A DNA stretch of 64,000 bases from JAWKIW01 sp046331175 (GCA_046331175.1 JAXLRI010000004.1:124001-188000), one strand, 5' to 3'; positions 42,869-51,746 are shown, counted from the first letter of the stretch. Notes: generated by a model not told the origin, from the sequence alone. A program made the numbers and translations.

Positions 42869-43111
42869 GGAGTTCTCAAGCGCCTTCTCCCTCGTGCACC
42901 CCACCGGGACAGAGCATCTGCCTAATGGACTCATCAACATTGGGACTACACGGGTTGAAGGGGCAGAACGATACCACCAGGGAACCCACCGCCAATGATG
43001 CCGGCTCCACCGAGAGACTCTCCCGTGGACGAACTCGCTCAGCGCCGACGGCGAGCTCCCCGCCCGGGCTCGCGATTGAGCCCGATCCAGGCCAGTCCGG
43101 AACGGATTCCC

Positions 43112-44527
43112 GGCGCTTCGGATCTCAGCGGGGTGTGACCGTGGCGAGTAGGTCCCAGTTGGGCTTGCCGGCGTAGAGCAGGACCCGGATCCGGTAGTTC
43201 GCGAAGCGGGTGAACCCGAACCCGACCCGCTTGATGCGCTTGATCAAGTTGTTCGCCGCCTCGGTCGGCCCGTTCGACACCCGAGCGACGTGCCACGCGC
43301 AGATCTGGGCCTTCCACTTCACGATGGTGCGGCCGAGCTGGCGGACCTCGGGCGGGCACTCGGAGTCCTGGAGATCAACGCCGAGGCGGGCCACGAAGTC
43401 CGCCGCAAGCTCGGGGTCGTCGATGGTGTAGATCTCGCGCACGACTTCCTTGGCATGCCACGCCATGCGGACCTCGCCCCTCGGGTCGCCGGCCTCGAGT
43501 AGACCGAGGAGCTTGGTGCGGCCTCGGTCGTCGAGGCGTTCGTCGGCCTTGGTCAGCAGCCGGCGGCAGCGGTAGAGCGGATCGTCCTTGTGGCCCCGGT
43601 GGCCCAGGGTCTCGTTCTGGACCCGCCGCCGGCACTCGTCGAGCTTCGAGTTGGACAGCTTCACGAGGTGGAACGGATCGGCGACCTGCAACACGTCGGG
43701 CAGCATCGTGTCGAACACCTTCCGGTAGGGCCCGGAGAGGTCGAGGGTGCCGACCTTGATGCGATCACACCACGTCGGACCCCGTTCGGTGAGCCAGGCG
43801 CACGGGGCGGTGGCGTTGCGTCCCTCGACGACGTCGAGGAGCTGGCCGGCGCGGACGTCGACGATCGAGGTCGACCAGCGCTGGGTGCGCCACGGACCGA
43901 CCCTCGCGAAGAGTGTCTCGTCGAGACCGAGCGCGGTGGTCTCGCCGATGCGGTCGGGGTCATCGACCAGGGCGGTGCCGTACGCGATGACGGTGTCGTT
44001 GACCGTGTGCCAGTCACAGCCGAGCTCGACAGCGATCTCGTTCACAGTCCGACCGAGCCGGCCGACCTGTTCGGTCACCCACCGGCCGGCACGGTCGGTC
44101 ATCACCAGCCGCGGCGCGGCGATCGCGCGGTCCTCGCCCGTCCACGACCCGACCTCGCAGGTCGCCGACGGGCACGACCACCGGTTCTTGTGCCACACCA
44201 GCCGGGCCGGGCGTCCGAAGCACGGCAGGTCCACGAGCTCGACAGGAGGCCGGCCCTTGCTCCAAGCCGGCGTCGAACAGACCGGGCACGTCGGCCGCGA
44301 CGTTCGCTGCTCGACATGCACGCGGATCGGTTGGTCGGATTGGTCGTCAACGGCGAGGACGGTCACGTCGACAAGCGCGACGAGGCGCTCGCACATGCGC
44401 GTAGCGTTGGTCTCCACAGGGGCTCCGGAGGATCGATCGGTGTAGGAACCACCGATTCTTCGGGCCCCTGTGCCGCGCCCGGTGGACCCCGCCTACACCG
44501 CTACACCCCGCTCATCTCCGAAGAGCC
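43112..44527 (-). mobile_element. ISL3-family insertion sequence, 1416 bp, with 8-bp target duplication
   Basis: Imperfect 25-bp terminal inverted repeats at 43112-43136 and 44503-44527 (21 of 25 match, GGC.CTTCGGA inward). They are flanked by a perfect 8-bp direct repeat GGATTCCC at 43104-43111 and 44528-44535. The clean target duplication indicates a fairly recent insertion into the right-hand island repeat. Confidence 0.94.
43125..44417 (-). CDS. ISL3-family transposase
   Basis: 430 residues from GTG 44417. It has a zinc ribbon (CPVCSTPAW, WSCPSATC), a helix-turn-helix (VNEIAVELGCDWHTVNDTV), and DDE regions GLDETLFARVG, DPFHLVKLSN and NGPTEAANNLIKRIKRV. It is intact and co-linear with the transposase at 40759-42048, but clearly diverged in sequence, so the two ISs arrived separately. 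Its IS has intact ends and target duplication and may still be mobile. Confidence 0.94.
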   Translation of the reverse strand: METNATRMCERLVALVDVTVLAVDDQSDQPIRVHVEQRTSRPTCPVCSTPAWSKGRPPVELVDLPCFGRPARLVWHKNRWSCPSATCEVGSWTGEDRAIAAPRLVMTDRAGRWVTEQVGRLGRTVNEIAVELGCDWHTVNDTVIAYGTALVDDPDRIGETTALGLDETLFARVGPWRTQRWSTSIVDVRAGQLLDVVEGRNATAPCAWLTERGPTWCDRIKVGTLDLSGPYRKVFDTMLPDVLQVADPFHLVKLSNSKLDECRRRVQNETLGHRGHKDDPLYRCRRLLTKADERLDDRGRTKLLGLLEAGDPRGEVRMAWHAKEVVREIYTIDDPELAADFVARLGVDLQDSECPPEVRQLGRTIVKWKAQICAWHVARVSNGPTEAANNLIKRIKRVGFGFTRFANYRIRVLLYAGKPNWDLLATVTPR

Positions 44528-44616
44528 GGATTCCCGGGAATCCTGTGACATGGCCGTGACATGAAGCCACGGGGGGGTGCACCTGCGCATCTGCGTTCTC
44601 CGCAGGTCAGACGGTG

Positions 44617-44689
44617 CGCCCCCGGCAGGATTCGAACCTGCGACACAGGGATTAGGAATCCCCAGCTCTATCCCCTGAGCTACGAGGGC
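44617..44689 (-). tRNA. tRNA-Arg (anticodon CCU)
   Basis: 73 nt. The acceptor stem GCCCTCG pairs with CGGGGGC; the D arm is GCTC-AGGGGATA-GAGC; the anticodon loop TTCCTAA gives anticodon CCU; the T arm is GCAGG-TTCGAAT-CCTGC. CCA is not encoded. Its 3' half is duplicated at 39137-39181, so this gene is the likely integration target of the island. Confidence 0.95.
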
Positions 44690-44833
44690 GGGCGATGGCG
44701 AAGGTCCCGCGCGGGGACGGTGGCGCCGTCGGTGCATCGTACGGGTCGGCCGACGGGCCCGGCGAACGGCCATGCCGAGCACGGCGGCCGCACCGCCGCC
44801 CACCCCCACCCGGGCTCGCCAGCACAGCAGGAG

Positions 44834-44865
44834 CGATCCATCTACGCTCCGACAAGGATGGATCG
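44834..44865. promoter_or_regulatory. Possible operator dyad CGATCCATC...GATGGATCG
   Basis: Nine-bp inverted repeat arms at 44834-44842 and 44857-44865, spacer 14 nt, about 85 bp before the hydrolase start. The rest of 44690-44949 shows no gene. Confidence 0.35.
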
Positions 44866-44949
44866 GCGGATCCGGGGACGGCCTCGCGCCACGGCGCCAG
44901 GTCGGGCCCGTCGCTCCACCACCGAGGGAGGGACCAGGAGGAGAGAGGG

Positions 44950-45819
44950 ATGGAGACGCTCACGCTGGCCGACGGCCGCGAGCTGACCTACGACACGTGC
45001 GGCGACCCCGACGGGCTACCGGTCATCTTCAGCCACGGCTTGGGTGACTCACGGCTGCTGCGCAACCCCGACGACGCGCTGACCGCGTCGCTCGGCGTGC
45101 GGTGGATCGCAGCCGACGAGCCCGGGGTCGGCGGATCGACGGCCCTACGCGGCCGGCGAATGGTCGACTGGGGCAAGGACATGGAGCAGCTCGCCGACGC
45201 GCTCGGCCTCGAGCGGTTCGCGGTGGCCGGCCACTCGGGCGGCGGGCCGCACACGTTGGCGATCGCCGTGCACCTCCCCGACCGGGTCACCCACGGTGTG
45301 CTCGCCTCCCCGGTCGGGCCGCTCGACCGCGACGACTTCGCCGACGAGCTGATCTCCAAGGACATCAAGCTGGTGGTGAAGCTGCGCCACTTCAAGCGGA
45401 TCATCGACTGGTCGCTCAAGGCCGAGATCAAGCACGCCAAGAAGCACGTCCCCTCCCTGGCGGAGATGGCCGTGAAGGAGGACGAGTCGGACAAGGACAC
45501 GATCCTCGGCGATCCCGCCCAGCGCGAGATGTTCGAGGCCAACTTCCACGCCGGCCTCGCCCAGGACGAGGAGGGCGTCTACGAGCTGACCATGGCGCTG
45601 TGGGACTGGGGCTTCGAGCTGGCCGACGTCCCGCAGCACTTCGACGTCTTCTACGGCGACGACGACGACATCATCTCGCCGGCCATGCCGAAGCACGTCG
45701 CCGAGCAGCTGCCCGACGCCGACGCCCACGTCTGGCCCGGCGCCGGCCACTACGGCTTCGTCGACCGCGACCGCTGGACCCAGTTCCTCGGCGCCCTCAC
45801 CGCCCACGCCGCCGGCTGA
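44950..45819 (+). CDS. Alpha/beta hydrolase
   Basis: 289 residues from ATG 44950 after AGGAGGAGAGAGGG. VIFSHGLGDSR supplies the oxyanion HG, GHSGGG (about 94-99) the nucleophile Ser, FYGDDDDIISP the acidic residue region and GAGHYGFVDRD the catalytic His. A helical lid (about 135-205) is rich in Lys and Glu. There is no signal peptide, so it is cytoplasmic. The substrate is not deducible (ester, lactone or epoxide). It lies next to the tRNA-linked island but has normal high GC. Confidence 0.9.
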   Translation: METLTLADGRELTYDTCGDPDGLPVIFSHGLGDSRLLRNPDDALTASLGVRWIAADEPGVGGSTALRGRRMVDWGKDMEQLADALGLERFAVAGHSGGGPHTLAIAVHLPDRVTHGVLASPVGPLDRDDFADELISKDIKLVVKLRHFKRIIDWSLKAEIKHAKKHVPSLAEMAVKEDESDKDTILGDPAQREMFEANFHAGLAQDEEGVYELTMALWDWGFELADVPQHFDVFYGDDDDIISPAMPKHVAEQLPDADAHVWPGAGHYGFVDRDRWTQFLGALTAHAAG

Positions 45820-46000
45820 CCGCCGTCTCGCATCCTCTTCCGGACGCCGACCCGCGATCGTCCCCCGTGGCGCGTCCCGGATCAGCACACTCCCACCGGC
45901 TCTTACCGACATCTTCGTCGCGGCTCACCATGTGTTGACCTGGGCCTTGAAGGCTGGCCGGCGCCGGCGGCAGAGGGCCGCCGGCGAACCGGGAGGAACC

Positions 46001-47080
46001 ATGCTCAGCACCGTCGGCGTCCGACGCCTGCTCGCCGCCACCGCCGTCACCGCCGCCCTGACCGCGTGCGGCAGCACCGCCGCCACGTCGTCGTCCACCG
46101 CGTCGTCAGCGGCAGGATCCACCGCGACCAGCGCCGGTGGCGGATCGACGACCACGACGAAGGCAGCCGCCACCACCGGGACCACGGCCAAGGCGACGAC
46201 GTCGAGCGCCGCCGGCCGGCCTCCCATGGGCGGCTCCTCCAGCGGACCCACCCCGACCAAGGCCGACGTCGCCTACGCCAGCACGTCGTCGAGCCAGGTC
46301 CTCGACCTCTGGCTGCCGCCGAACGCCAGTGGTCCGGTCCCGCTGGTGATCTTCATCCACGGCGGTGCGTTCAAGGGCGGCGACAAGGCCATGGAGGCCG
46401 GCAACGTCCAGGCCCTGCTCGACCGGGGCTACGCCGTCGCCAGCGTGAACTACCGACTGTCCGGCGAGGCGCCGTTCCCCGCCGCCGTGCAGGACGTGAA
46501 GGCGGCCGTCCGCTACCTCCGCGCCAACGCCACGACCTACGGCATCAACCCCGACCAGATCGTCGCGTGGGGCGAGTCGGCCGGCGGCAACCTCGCCGCC
46601 ATGCTCGGCGTCACCGGCGGTCAGGCCTCGAGCCAGCTCGACGATCCCAGCCTCGGCAACGCCGGCGTGTCGTCGGCGGTGCAGGCGGTCGTCGACTGGT
46701 TCGGGCCCACCGACTTCCTGTCGATGGACAGCCAGCAGTCCTCGACGAAGTGCACCAGCCCCGAGAGCCACGATCCCGCCAGCTCACCCGAGTCGCAGTA
46801 CGTCGGCGCCGCCATCCAGACCGTGCCCGACCAGGCCAAGGCGGCCAGCCCCCTGACCTACGTGGCGACCGCCTCGACCCTGCCGGTCTTCGTCATCGCC
46901 CACGGCGACACCGACTGCCAGATCCCCCCGGCCCAATCGCAGTCGCTGCACGACGCGCTGGTGACCAAGGGGGCGACGGCCACGCTGACGATCCTGCCCG
47001 GCGCCGGCCACGGTGACCCGCAGTTCTCGACCCAGGTCACCCCGACCATCGACATCCTCGACCAGACCTTCGGCCGCTGA
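46001..47080 (+). CDS. Lipoprotein esterase/lipase (carboxylesterase-type alpha/beta hydrolase)
   Basis: 359 residues from ATG 46001 with GGGAGG upstream. A lipoprotein signal peptide ends in LTACGS, so Cys at about 24 would be lipidated and the protein anchored outside the membrane. A Ser/Thr/Ala-rich linker (about 27-80) follows. The catalytic part shows FIHGGAFKGGDK (oxyanion), GESAGGNLAAMLG (Ser), HGDTDCQIPPAQS (Asp region) and GAGHGDPQF (His), the order of BD-FAE-like/hormone-sensitive-lipase esterases. A likely role is extracellular ester hydrolysis. A 16-bp perfect hairpin follows the gene. Confidence 0.9.
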   Translation: MLSTVGVRRLLAATAVTAALTACGSTAATSSSTASSAAGSTATSAGGGSTTTTKAAATTGTTAKATTSSAAGRPPMGGSSSGPTPTKADVAYASTSSSQVLDLWLPPNASGPVPLVIFIHGGAFKGGDKAMEAGNVQALLDRGYAVASVNYRLSGEAPFPAAVQDVKAAVRYLRANATTYGINPDQIVAWGESAGGNLAAMLGVTGGQASSQLDDPSLGNAGVSSAVQAVVDWFGPTDFLSMDSQQSSTKCTSPESHDPASSPESQYVGAAIQTVPDQAKAASPLTYVATASTLPVFVIAHGDTDCQIPPAQSQSLHDALVTKGATATLTILPGAGHGDPQFSTQVTPTIDILDQTFGR

Positions 47081-47135
47081 CGGCCGGCCGCTCGCCCCGA
47101 CCCTGTCCCACCGCACCAGGCCGCCGCCGTTCTGG

Positions 47136-47169
47136 TTGCACCAGGCGTCGGCCCCGACGCCTGGTGCAA
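47136..47169. terminator. Perfect 16-bp hairpin between convergent genes
   Basis: TTGCACCAGGCGTCGG and its exact complement are separated by CC. It lies between the esterase gene (plus) and the permease gene (minus). It ends in an AA/TT pair rather than a U-tract, so it may be a bidirectional terminator or an mRNA end-protecting hairpin. Confidence 0.6.
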
Positions 47170-47212
47170 ACCGTTCGGCAACGGCGCTCCTAGGGCCCGG
47201 GGGCGGCGGACG

Positions 47213-48328
47213 TCAGGTCGTGCGGAAGGCGGTGGCGGGGTCGAGGCGCAGGACGCGGCGCAGTGGCAGCAGGGCCGCCGGCGCACCGATCACCACGGCC
47301 CCGATGAACGTGGTCGCCAGCATCCGCGGCTCGATGGCCAGCTCGACGTTGGGCACGGCCAGCGAGCACAGCGCGGCGATGGCCGCCGCCAGCACGACGG
47401 CGACCGCGAACGCCCCGGTCACCGCCCACAGCGACTGCACGCCGACCACCCGCACGAGGTCGATGCGGTTCGCGCCGAGCGCCTTCACCACGCCGTAGTC
47501 GCGCAGCTTGGCCGAGGTGATGGCCGACAGCGACAGCGCGACCAGGGCCATCGCCACCACGAAGCCGAGCACGATCATCGTCTTGATGACCTCGGCGTAG
47601 ACGTCCTCGAGGAAGGCGGCCTCCTCGGCGGCGAAGCCGGCTCGACTCTGGGCGGTCACCGTCGGGACCCGCTCGGCGATGCTGGCCGCCAGCGCGTCGG
47701 GGTCCACGCCGGCCTGGGCCCCGACCAGCACGTAGTTCGTGCCGGGCCCGGTGAGGGTGGCGAAGTCGGCGGCGGTCAGGAACGTCGAGGTGCTGGCGAT
47801 GCTGGTGAGCCCGTCGGACAGGCCACTGATGCGCAGCCGCTTGCCGAACACGCCCAGCTGGTCGCCGACGCCGACGCCGAGCTGGCGGGCCGCCCCCTCG
47901 TCGAGCACGACCTCGCCCGACGTCGGCATCCGTCCGACGGCCAGCGACTGCGGTCCGGCCCGGTTGGTGGCCACGTCGATCCCGAAGACGTACGACACCA
48001 GCTGCTGACCGCTCGGCGCCTCGATCGTGGAGCTCACCTGCCGCAGGTCCTCGGCCCAGGCCACGCCCGGCACCTGCGCCACGCTCGCCGCCGTCGTGGT
48101 GGGCAGCGCGCTCAGTGACATCTGCATGGTGCGCACACCGCGCTGGGAGACGATCACGTCGGCCGGCAGCTGGTCGACCCACGCCGTCTCCTGGCGGGTG
48201 AACCCGGCGTAGACCGCGCTCATCAGCAGGACGAGCAGCAGCCCGCTGCCGACGCCGCCGAGCGCGAGCAGGGCGCGGCGCCGATCCTCGAACAGGTTCC
48301 GCCGGGCGAGGGGGACGTGCACGGCCAT
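47213..48328 (-). CDS. ABC transporter permease, FtsX/MacB-like
   Basis: 371 residues from ATG 48328, two bases after the stop of the neighbouring permease gene. A cytoplasmic start (LARRNLFEDRRRALLALGG) leads into helix 1 (about 21-42). A periplasmic MacB-PCD-like domain spans about 45-245. Three C-terminal helices follow; the first contains the FtsX signature region AITSAKLRDYGVVKALGANR. With the upstream permease it would form a heterodimer. No ATPase gene is adjacent. A LolD-like ATPase without its own permease is encoded at 57790-58920. Confidence 0.9.
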   Translation of the reverse strand: MAVHVPLARRNLFEDRRRALLALGGVGSGLLLVLLMSAVYAGFTRQETAWVDQLPADVIVSQRGVRTMQMSLSALPTTTAASVAQVPGVAWAEDLRQVSSTIEAPSGQQLVSYVFGIDVATNRAGPQSLAVGRMPTSGEVVLDEGAARQLGVGVGDQLGVFGKRLRISGLSDGLTSIASTSTFLTAADFATLTGPGTNYVLVGAQAGVDPDALAASIAERVPTVTAQSRAGFAAEEAAFLEDVYAEVIKTMIVLGFVVAMALVALSLSAITSAKLRDYGVVKALGANRIDLVRVVGVQSLWAVTGAFAVAVVLAAAIAALCSLAVPNVELAIEPRMLATTFIGAVVIGAPAALLPLRRVLRLDPATAFRTT

Positions 48329-48330
48329 GG

Positions 48331-49521
48331 TCAGGCCCCCCGGAAGGCGGCGGCGGGTTCCATGGTCCCGAGGCGCCGAGCGGGCAGGTAGGCGGCGACG
48401 GCGGCCATGGCCAGCGAGGCGACCACGACGCGCACCACCGCCCCCGACGTCGGCGTGATGGCGAACTGCGGGCGCAGCACGGCCAGCAGGCGCGACGCCA
48501 CCACGAACAGCACGGCCCCGGCCGCCAGGCCGGCGGCGGCCAACACGAGGGTCTGGCGCAGGACCACCCCCGTGAGCCGGCCGGCCCCGGCACCCACCGC
48601 CTTCATCACGCCGTACTCGCGGCGGTGCTCCATCACGGTCGAGTACACGGTGAGCGCGATGACCACGGTGCCGATGCCGAAGGCCACCACCACGAGCAGC
48701 CCGAGCACGGCGGTGTAGGCCTGGCCCTTCAAGGCGAGGTCGTGCTGGGCGATCTCCTCACGGGTCAGCACCGGCAGGCCCAGGCCCTTGATCTCGAGCG
48801 CGGCCCGGGACGGCTGGTCGGCGCCGACGAGGACGAGGCTGGTGGTGCCCGGCGCCTGCAACAGCGAGTCGGTGGCGGCGTGGGTCATGAAGACGAACGA
48901 CGCCATGAACATGTCGGCGTCGGCGGCGATGCCGACCACCCGGAACGGCCGCCCGAGCAGCACCACCTCGTCGCCGACGCCCACGCCGGCGGTGCTGGCC
49001 AGCTGGCGACCGACGGCGACCTCGTCGTCGCGCACCGGCGGCCGACCCGCAGCGAGGTCCCAGGGGCCGCCGTGGTCGCCCCGCTCGTAGCCGACGACGT
49101 AGGCGGGCACCCGCTTGCCACCCACCTCCTGCACGGTGAAGAACCCGCGCACCGCCGCCGCCCAGCGCACCGACGGCAGTGCCGCCACGCGGTCGCGCAC
49201 CGAGGTCGGGATGACCGAGGTGGAGCCGAGGAGGCTCTGGGTGCCGGGCTGGGCGACGTAGAGGTCGGCGCCGACCCGATCCTCGAACACGGTCACCCGC
49301 GAGTCGATGCCGGTCGACAGGCCGTCGAGCAGCAGGATCAGCATGAGGGCCAAGCCCACGCCGGCCACGCTGGCCGCCAGCCGGGACCGGTGGGCCAGCA
49401 GCAGCCGCCGGGCGACCGGGACGGTCCCCGATGACGTCCGGCCGAGCCCGGCCGGCCGGTCGGGCCCGGCCGCGCCCGGCCCGGGACGGTCGAGGAGCGC
49501 GGCGCCGCTCACGGCAGCCAC
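48331..49521 (-). CDS. ABC transporter permease, FtsX/MacB-like
   Basis: 396 residues from GTG 49521 (an in-frame GTG at 49512 is an alternative). A Pro/Gly-rich start is followed by helix 1 (SVAGVGLALMLILLLDGLS), an extracytoplasmic domain (about 70-260) and three C-terminal helices with YSTVMEHRREYGVMKAVGAG, the FtsX motif. Systems of this type use ATP to move lipids, lipoproteins or peptides, or to drive wall remodelling. Its promoter lies about 150 bp upstream and carries the palindrome found at dxs/TetR, which links it to the ATPase gene in the dxs operon. Confidence 0.9.
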   Translation of the reverse strand: MAAVSGAALLDRPGPGAAGPDRPAGLGRTSSGTVPVARRLLLAHRSRLAASVAGVGLALMLILLLDGLSTGIDSRVTVFEDRVGADLYVAQPGTQSLLGSTSVIPTSVRDRVAALPSVRWAAAVRGFFTVQEVGGKRVPAYVVGYERGDHGGPWDLAAGRPPVRDDEVAVGRQLASTAGVGVGDEVVLLGRPFRVVGIAADADMFMASFVFMTHAATDSLLQAPGTTSLVLVGADQPSRAALEIKGLGLPVLTREEIAQHDLALKGQAYTAVLGLLVVVAFGIGTVVIALTVYSTVMEHRREYGVMKAVGAGAGRLTGVVLRQTLVLAAAGLAAGAVLFVVASRLLAVLRPQFAITPTSGAVVRVVVASLAMAAVAAYLPARRLGTMEPAAAFRGA

Positions 49522-49643
49522 CCGGCCCCCGCCGCGCGCTCGGCAGCGAGATGGCCCCCACCGACGGCGCCCGGCACGGCGGTCGCCGAGACGACGCGGA
49601 TCACCAAGATGGCCGAGAGGGCCGAGATCGCCGAGATCGCCTC

Positions 49644-49695
49644 TTGTCCTCCTGCGGCCACCCGCCTATTATTCACTCACCAGTGAGGGAGTCAA
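49644..49695. promoter_or_regulatory. Overlapping divergent promoters with a palindromic operator (permeases / GH1)
   Basis: Minus strand: -35 TTGACT (49690-49695), 17-bp spacer, -10 ATAATA (49667-49672) for the permease genes. Plus strand: -35 TTGTCC (49644-49649), 17-bp spacer, the same TATTAT as -10 for the GH1 gene. The spacer of the first holds TTCACTCACCAGTGAGGGA, a near-palindrome also present at dxs/TetR and HAD. The rest of 49522-49770 has no gene. Confidence 0.75.
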
Positions 49696-49770
49696 GACCC
49701 CTCGCCGGGCCAACGGGCGGACCCACGGCGGCCTCGAACACCGGCCGCCCGCGCACCAACGGGGGCGACG

Positions 49771-51336
49771 ATGCGCACCACCACCACAGCTCACCCGACC
49801 TCGGTGACCGGCGCGGCCGGCGCGGCTGCCACCCGCGACGCGTCCACCGGCGCCCGCCGCCTGCCGGCCGGCTTCGTGTTCGGCGTGTCCGACTCGGGCT
49901 TCCAGTCCGAGGGCGGCTACAACGGCCCCGGCCAGCCGGCCAACAACTGGGCGGCGTGGGAGCGCAGCGGCAAGGCCGAACCGGCCGGCATCGCCAACCA
50001 GTTCTGGGACCGCTACCCCGAGCACTTCGCCCGGGCGGCCGACCTCGGGTGCGACGCCTACCGCCTCGGCGTCGAGTGGACCCGCTGCGTGCCCGCCCCC
50101 GACACCCTCGACCTGGCCGCCATCGAGCGCTACGTCGAGATCCTGCGGGCGGCCACCGACGCCGGCCTCGAGCCGGTCGTCGCCCTCCACCACTTCACCC
50201 ACCCCGAGTGGCTCGGCCCCGACCTCTGGCTGCGGCCCGACGCCCCCGAGCGGTTCGCCGAGTGGGCCGAGCTGATCGTGCCGTTCCTCGCCCCGCACTG
50301 CCGGCGCTACACCACCATCAACGAGATCAACGCGCTCGGCATCGGCAGCTACCTGATCGGCTACTTCCCGCCCGGCAAGCGGCTGCGCCCCGACCTCATG
50401 CTGCGGGCCATCGACGCCATGCTCGCCGCCCACGTGCGCGCCTACGACATCGTCCACCGCCACCGCCCCGACGCCCAGGTCGGCACCAGCACCTACGCCT
50501 TCTGGCCCTACGACGCCGACCGGCTGCTCGTGGACCTGTTGGCCGCCCGCTCGGCCGGCGTGGCCCGCACCGACGTCGACGAGTGGATCGCCGAGCGCCG
50601 CCGCACCTTCCACCGCGCCGTCGTCGGCGACCAGTCCCCCACCTACCGCGCCTGGCAGCGCGGCATCGGCGCCGGCCTGCGCGCCCTGCTGCGGCCGGCC
50701 GGGCGCTTCCCCCGCACCCTCGACGCCGTCTACGCCAGCCCCCACGAGTCGACCGTCGACGTGGTGCAGGTCAACTACTACGACCCGAACCTCTCGAACT
50801 ACATGAGCCGGCCCGGGCGGGTCACCGGGGGCCGCCGGCACTGGGGGCCCGACCCCGAGCACTGGGAGCAGAAGCCCGGCCCCGAGCACTTCGCCACCTA
50901 CCTCGAGGCCAGCGCCCTGCCGGGCCGGCCGACGTGGGTCCTGGAGAACGGTTTGTGCAGCCCGGTCGTCGACGGCGTGGCCCACCAGCGCGACGACGGC
51001 TGGGACCGGCCCACCTACCTCGCCGCCCACCTCGACGCCGTCGCCGACGCCGTCGACCGGGGCGTCGACGTGACCGGCTACTTCACGTGGTCGCTGTTCG
51101 ACAACTACCAGTGGGGCGAGCACTCGTCGCGCTTCGGCCTCCACGCCGTCGAGCGCCACAGTGACCGCTGCACCTTCCTCGACCACGACGCCATGGGCGA
51201 CGACGCGGCCGGCGCCTACCGCCGCCTCATCGCCGCCCACCGTCCCGCGGCCGACGCATCCCCGGGCGTCGACCCCGGCGTGGCCACCGGGCGCGCCGCA
51301 CCTGCGGCCGTCCCGGTCGCCGCGGCCCCCCGATAG
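49771..51336 (+). CDS. Glycoside hydrolase family 1 (beta-glucosidase-like)
   Basis: 521 residues from ATG 49771. It has the substrate motif GFQSEGGYNGPG, the acid/base motif TINEIN (TxNEP in most members, Pro replaced by Ile) and the nucleophile motif LENG (about residue 393), followed by YFTWSLFDNYQWGEHSSRFGL near the C-terminus. The length is normal for GH1. No signal peptide, so it is cytoplasmic and probably cleaves beta-linked disaccharides or glycosylated small molecules or lipids. It shares a divergent promoter region and operator with the permease genes. The N-terminal 30 residues are low complexity; a later start is possible. Confidence 0.92.
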   Translation: MRTTTTAHPTSVTGAAGAAATRDASTGARRLPAGFVFGVSDSGFQSEGGYNGPGQPANNWAAWERSGKAEPAGIANQFWDRYPEHFARAADLGCDAYRLGVEWTRCVPAPDTLDLAAIERYVEILRAATDAGLEPVVALHHFTHPEWLGPDLWLRPDAPERFAEWAELIVPFLAPHCRRYTTINEINALGIGSYLIGYFPPGKRLRPDLMLRAIDAMLAAHVRAYDIVHRHRPDAQVGTSTYAFWPYDADRLLVDLLAARSAGVARTDVDEWIAERRRTFHRAVVGDQSPTYRAWQRGIGAGLRALLRPAGRFPRTLDAVYASPHESTVDVVQVNYYDPNLSNYMSRPGRVTGGRRHWGPDPEHWEQKPGPEHFATYLEASALPGRPTWVLENGLCSPVVDGVAHQRDDGWDRPTYLAAHLDAVADAVDRGVDVTGYFTWSLFDNYQWGEHSSRFGLHAVERHSDRCTFLDHDAMGDDAAGAYRRLIAAHRPAADASPGVDPGVATGRAAPAAVPVAAAPR

Positions 51337-51348
51337 CGCCCCCCCAAG

Positions 51349-51399
51349 CGAACTTTGGAGGATCCGCGTCACCCCCTGGCGCGAATCCTCCAAAGTTCG
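51349..51399. repeat. 51-bp palindromic element, copy 2 of 4 (reverse orientation)
   Basis: Same arms as the 30483 copy, but the central CACCCCCTG shows the opposite orientation. It lies 12 bp after the GH1 stop. Confidence 0.9.
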
Positions 51400-51534
51400 G
51401 CAAGGGGGAGTCGGGCGACGCCGGGGGCGGGCAGCGAGGGCGCAGCGAGGGCGCCGGCGTGGACGGGTGCCCGCCGCCTTGGCACGTCGTCAGCGAGCGA
51501 GCGGCGGATGCTGACCGCGCCGCGCCTCCCCGCG

Positions 51535-51674
51535 AGCCTGATGACGATGGGTCCCGCCCCCGGACACAGGTCCATCACCCTCGCCACGTCTCGCCACGAT
51601 GCATGCGGCGGACGTCCCCCGCCGGCCTGATGACGATGGGTCCGGCCCCCGGACACAGGTTCATCACCCTCGCC
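51535..51674. repeat. Two copies of a second palindromic intergenic element
   Basis: Copies of about 50 bp at 51535-51585 and 51624-51674 differ at only a few positions. Each is a dyad: TGATGA...TCATCA at the ends and GTCCGGCCCCCGGAC near the centre. They lie between two 51-bp palindromes. The remainder of the 559-bp gap 51337-51895 shows no gene. Confidence 0.75.
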
Positions 51675-51695
51675 GCCTCGGCCAGCGCCCCCAAG

Positions 51696-51746
51696 CGAAC
51701 TTTGGAGGATCCGCGTCACCCCCTGACGCGAATCCTCCAAAGTTCG
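51696..51746. repeat. 51-bp palindromic element, copy 3 of 4 (reverse orientation)
   Basis: Nearly identical to the 51349 copy and preceded by the same GCCCCCAAG. Lies in the intergenic region downstream of both the GH1 and lipase genes. Confidence 0.9.

Larger units (their letters stand above)
42885..44661. repeat. Right copy of the island-flanking direct repeat, split by an IS
   Basis: Block A' 42885-43020 and block B' 43025-43111 continue at 44528-44661 after the IS at 43112-44527 is removed. It ends inside the intact tRNA-Arg gene. It matches 38565-38700 and 38967-39181. Confidence 0.85.

Noticed and set aside
39182..42884. Integrase gene for the tRNA-linked island
   Set aside because: No tyrosine or serine recombinase motifs in any frame; only ISL3 transposases and an orphan are seen.
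45932..46000. Earlier start for the lipoprotein esterase
   Set aside because: The Arg-rich extension would spoil the lipoprotein signal; ATG 46001 has GGGAGG upstream.
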